Origin: Lytechinus pictus
Lineage: Eukaryota; Echinodermata; Echinoidea; Temnopleuroida; Toxopneustidae
Direction of reading: 5' to 3'
NCBI RefSeq assembly: GCF_037042905.1
Contig: NC_087259.1
Coordinates: forward strand, 24,786,501-24,850,500
DNA length: 64,000 nucleotides
Numbering within the stretch: position 1 is the first letter of the stretch; each line of letters opens with the position of its first letter. The translations under genes and the position numbers were made by a program. This document shows, one piece after another, positions 60,080-64,000 of this stretch. Under the pieces are notes generated by a model, which did not search any database, was not told the DNA's origin, and saw only the letters and a list, made by a program, of their open reading frames with translations.

Positions 60080-60994
60080 TGATTGCTGATCTTAGCGATG
60101 CTTTGGTCGTTCCCACCACATTCTGGAAGATCAATGATGACAGTTATACCCTGATGATGGAAGGAGTTGGAAAGTTCTTGCCATGATATTGTTCATATGA
60201 TAGACTGCAGAGTGGGATGAAGTTTAGGATGTGATGTGGAACTGCTGAAAGACATCTTTAGGATTTGTAGATCAGATTTTTGTGGAATCCTCTTGAATGA
60301 AATTGCTTTTGTGATTGTAGGCCAAGGTAGAAACTCGGACCACTAAAGGATATCGGAGGACATAGGGATGTGATGCCCGTAAACATGCATTCTGTCACAG
60401 ATAGGATTTTAGAAGATTTATTTTACAGGAACATCATGCATGCAATAGAGCCAAGAACATGGGGTTAGACTGAATCTCCAACATGGAATTCTTGCTCGAT
60501 ATTGACATACACCAATGGAGACAAGTTCTCTTGGTTAGTGCACCCTCTTGTGTCTCAAAATGGACAGTATTTATTTGCATTTCAGATCGTTCTTGGAAAA
60601 AGGGAGAAGACAAGGGACGTTCCTAGCCAGGTAAAAGAAGGAAAAGTATGCTCAAATCAAAGACTGTTCTGCAAAATCCTATGTTACATATGAAACAAGG
60701 TTTTTATTCATGTAGTATTATCACCTGTTCATAACTGAAAGAGGTAGATTTGTAAGGATGCAATAGAGTTTCCTTTCAGCTCTCAACTTAGTGTGAAACC
60801 TGAAAGGTTCATGTTTTTTTCATATGGAAGTTTTTAATTTACTTCATTGTTTATGTTTTGTCTGTATGTTAGGATTTTTACATTCAACCACAAAAAGATA
60901 TTTTTTTTTTTTTTTTTAAATCAGTTTTTAAAGATGTCAAATTTTACTTATAAGGCAGTTGTTGCATTGTGTGCAGATACATTGATTCTAGCTG

Positions 60995-61132
60995 GGGCCC
61001 TGTTTCATCAACTTATTTATCATTGAAAATGTTCATGGTTCTATGACACATGAGCTTTTAGCCAATCAAATGCCCCCATCTCAGTAGCTTATAACAGTAA
61101 ATGCCTTCAGCACAGTGGATGAAACAGGGTCC
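60995..61132. mobile_element. TIR element in the 3' UTR, GGGCCCTGTTTCATC type
   Basis: GGGGCCCTGTTTCATC at the left, GATGAAACAGGGTCC at the right; 138 bp. Confidence 0.8.
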
Positions 61133-61415
61133 TTTGTGAGTAACCATCTTCGTCGCTTTGTTTGACAATGTTGTAAAGGTAATGTCTTTTGTATTTGTCA
61201 TAAGAACTTGTGATCGTGAAAGAGGTTGTATAATTAGAAACAAGATATACATAGAGCAGGAGAAATAATTCTGACTATTTGTTATACATGTATGATATCA
61301 CATTAGGTTGACTAGTTTTAAAGATATAATAGTGGTGTTTTTTTTAAGATTTAATACACTAGAATAAAAATGAAAGATGATTTGATATGTTGGACTTGAT
61401 CCTATTACAAGGCAA

Positions 61416-61421
61416 AATAAA
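61416..61421 (+). promoter_or_regulatory. Candidate poly(A) signal AATAAA
   Basis: First canonical AATAAA downstream of the EVI5 stop, 1.3 kb after it, inside an A/T-rich stretch with weak GT-rich sequence downstream. Confidence 0.35.
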
Positions 61422-61446
61422 TATTTTATTATCAAGTTCGATACAC

Positions 61447-61712
61447 CAGGCCCCCGTCTTACATAGAATTGCGATTGATCCGGTCAATCACGAGTATGGA
61501 CGGCCAGCAATGTCAACATCTAATATTCATGTTTGTTCAAAATATTTTCTAACTATGATGTAAATTCATGTATTCATTGTTTTCTTAAAAATTCACTGTG
61601 TTTACGAAAGACATTGTGCAAATTTCCTGTAGAAAAAAATCATGACACCGATGGATTTCCATAGAATTATGATTGATTGGATCAATAAAACTCTTTGTAA
61701 GACGGGGCCCTG
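61447..61712. mobile_element. TIR element downstream of EVI5, CAGGCCCCCGTCTTACA type
   Basis: CAGGCCCCCGTCTTACATAG at the left, CTTTGTAAGACGGGGCCCTG at the right; inner CATAGAATT...GATTGAT blocks are repeated. Confidence 0.8.
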
Positions 61713-62076
61713 ATATATATTTAAGAATAAGAGATTGATACTGTGTATCATTTATGAAGATAGAGAATATAAAAAATCGAAGCCAAATCAAGCCTTACAA
61801 AACAGAGACTATGCATTATTAAAATTCCATCAAAGTTCATGATATGTGCACCAAGTACCATAGATACTGAGATGCTCATCTGCACTACAGTGATTTAATT
61901 AAAGATGCTTGCAGTAATCACCTGAATTAGTGAGGTGCTTGCAGGTACCAAACACATTACACTAGAACACTGGTCAGATAAATTGAGGTGCTTCTAACAC
62001 CATTAGCACACATCAAAGAATTGCAGTGCATGACATTTACCGGCAACTTTTTTTTTCATTAATTGGCTGTATACAG

Positions 62077-62086
62077 AATAAATAAA
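62077..62086 (+). promoter_or_regulatory. Candidate double poly(A) signal AATAAATAAA
   Basis: Two overlapping AATAAA hexamers followed within 50 bp by TG-rich sequence (ACATTGTGTTGCATGTC). This is a better-looking cleavage context than the 61416 site. Confidence 0.4.
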
Positions 62087-62824
62087 ATGTATTGTTATCA
62101 ATACATGTTACATTGACATTGTGTTGCATGTCAGAAATAACTTGGCTCAATAACGTGCTTGGACATGCAGACTGCCATATACATTTACAGTTCCAAGAAA
62201 AGTGTAACATATTTTAAACTTTGACAGTAAAAAACTATATGTATGTCTTAATACCTGTGCATAAGGGTATTTTAGACTGACGTGGCTCATTATGGGATGT
62301 GGCTGTGGTTACAAAATTGCAATTTTCATGTGAAAGTGCGATATTTACCTCTCATTAAGGCAAAAATTGAAAAAAGAACAACGACCGAACAAAAAAGTAG
62401 AAAGAAAGTTATGTAAGTCTTTCTTCTCCAGATAAAAGACGATACATACTATTAGTTTGCAATCCAAATCAGTTATCAAAATTATGAATAGTATCCAGCT
62501 ATTTATTGATAATATTGTCATTAACAAGAAGGGGTGAGATACGTATCCGTCTTTTGTTCTAAAATGGATTACATTATTAGATATGGATTTAAAAAATCAA
62601 GTATCCAAATCAACATGCAAGGCCATTTAACTTCTAGATTTATTCATAATTTATAAATCTCTGAATAATATATGTGATGATACAACTCTTCATATTTTCT
62701 CACTGTATTTTGCATACTGTTTTTCATGTTCTTACGTCTGTATCACAATGTTTTTTTATCTTTGAAAAGTTATCTATTAGAGCTGCATTGTGTCTTTCAT
62801 GAGGCTGTGTGTTGGTGCATTTAT

Positions 62825-63014
62825 GGGGCAGTTACAAGAAACTTGCTATTGATTGAAAATTGATTGCGTGTCTTCTTCCTGCAACAGAAAGTCTAACTGA
62901 TTTTCCAGTTAACATTGGTTTATCAATGGCAAATTTACAACTGTAATTTGTAATCTGTTGCAAATTTACCATTGTAATTTTCAATCAATTGCAAATACAA
63001 ATCTTGCAACTCCC
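62825..63014. mobile_element. TIR (MITE-like) element related to 34776
   Basis: GGGGCAGTTACAAGAAACTT at the left, ATCTTGCAACTCCCC at the right, with inner ATTGATTGAAAATTGATTG and CAATCAATTGCAAAT. Same layout as 34776-34992 but diverged. Confidence 0.6.
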
Positions 63015-63754
63015 CCTACATGTTTGTCTGTGAAGAGTAAACTTGATTTGTTTTTATCATTTTTCTTTTTATCTTTCTAAAAAATTTTTTTTAATAAATG
63101 TCTTCCTTGTTTCCTTATGAAATGAATTGAATGTTGCTAGTTAACACATTTTTTTCCTGTTTTTATGCACATTTAGATATTCAGTTTAAACTTTTAGTCA
63201 ATTTGGGGGAAGCAAAGTTTAATTATTCAAAATCGAGTGTAATGAAAATCTGTCTTTAATATTTTTGGCTAGTAAAGTTTTCTATTCCTTTTTCAATTCT
63301 TGGATAGAGAGTTACATGAGCAACAGAAAAATAGGGAAAAAGGAGAATATTAGGAGAAAAAGAGGTTTGAATGATAGGATATTAAATGTACTTTCATTTT
63401 GTTTTTATCAAATAATTAGCTCAATATTCTATCCAGTGAGCAGTGATATCCAATTTAGCCGTGGAATACATCTGATGAATAGTGATGCGCTCTTTATCTT
63501 CAGTCTTACGAAGATATAAAATGCAAAAGGTTAAAAGACTCTTTAATTTTCTCTCTTTTCTCCCTATTCCTCTTCCTGCTTGATAATCTACTTGCTTAGA
63601 TTCATTTCATTGAATGTTGTTCAGCTTTGCATTGGTAGTAATTTATTTCAAAAGTTGTACATTTGTGTGCTTTTTATTTATTTCAGCGGATTTTATTCCC
63701 TTTTAATGCATAGTATGGCATTCAAATGTGTTTTTATATGCAATTTCTGTAAAG

Positions 63755-63760
63755 AATAAA
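63755..63760 (+). promoter_or_regulatory. Candidate distal poly(A) signal AATAAA
   Basis: AATAAA followed by TTAATGTGTTAATGTC, a plausible GT-rich downstream element. It would imply a 3.7-kb 3' UTR. Confidence 0.3.
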
Positions 63761-64000
63761 CTCTGAAGAGTTAATGTGTTAATGTCTTTGACAGACAGGA
63801 TTGATAAACCCCTCCTAAATTCTACAATTCATGTTTAAGCAGTTCTTTAATTGTTTGCATCATCATTATTATTATTATTTATATGGCCATAGAAAACAAA
63901 CATACATTGATTCATTTATGTATGACAATGATACATTTATTAAAAGCCTGTCTGTATCCCTTTATCATGGAGCTATAAAACATGCCTTTATTGTCTGAAT

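Larger units (their letters stand above)
60080..61421 (+). other. EVI5: Probable 3' UTR of the EVI5 gene (minimal extent)
   Basis: Sequence after the stop codon holds no recognisable coding region. The first AATAAA is at 61416-61421; later ones at 62077-62086 and 63755-63760 could extend the UTR. Within it lies a TIR element at 60995-61132, and another follows at 61447-61712. True ends cannot be placed without transcripts. Confidence 0.5.

Overview
This is an animal nuclear genome window: AT-rich, one multi-exon gene spread over about 60 kb with consensus GT/AG introns, and very dense mobile-element debris. It is most likely from an echinoderm, probably a sea urchin. The dispersed repeat with the motif GGGGTGGACTTGTCCTTTAA (starts of the window, 3.9 kb, 50.4 kb), the overused ACATGTACATG and TAGGCCTA palindromes, and the many small inverted-repeat elements all look echinoid to me. 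That species call comes from memory of such genomes, not from a search.

The gene is the 3' part of an EVI5/EVI5L orthologue (TBC-domain RabGAP family), on the + strand. The TBC catalytic domain lies upstream of the window. What is here is the long C-terminal coiled coil and the end of the protein: exons at 336-560, 33008-33157, 34573-34719, 36084-36242, 38608-38754, 49765-49860, 51493-51588 and a terminal exon 59810-60079. They join to 429 residues ending in a PDZ-ligand-like ESTV. Every splice junction is phase 0 and every internal exon is a multiple of three. Three further short phase-0 exon candidates (16017-16070, 25665-25748, 27644-27703) sit in the 32.4-kb first intron and would add 18, 28 and 20 residues as alternative cassettes or alternative starts. 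The 3' UTR and flank run to the window end, with candidate polyadenylation signals at 61.4, 62.1 and 63.8 kb.

Region by region: 0-0.6 kb holds a GAT microsatellite and the first exon; 0.6-33 kb is the giant intron with a 7SL-like SINE, a Helentron-like tandem-repeat element (6.3-7.4 kb), several inverted-repeat elements, a TIR element carrying a P2X7-type zinc-domain fragment (22.9-23.8 kb), tRNA-derived SINEs and a second Helentron-like element (30.4-31.5 kb). From 33-39 kb the gene is compact, with four coiled-coil exons. From 39-49.7 kb is an 11-kb intron with SINEs, a third Helentron-like element (40.4-41.1 kb), a 587-bp near-perfect foldback element (46.6-47.2 kb) and a LINE 3' remnant. 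From 51.6-59.8 kb an 8.2-kb intron holds several TIR elements, a recent 206-bp tandem duplication, a 0.5-kb CAT array and SINEs. No rRNA, functional tRNA, CRISPR or second host gene was recognised.

The observations I rate highest are the cassette-exon cluster of the EVI5 gene, the P2X7-domain fragment inside a TIR element, the three Helentron-like elements with a shared architecture, the 7SL-like SINE and the foldback element.
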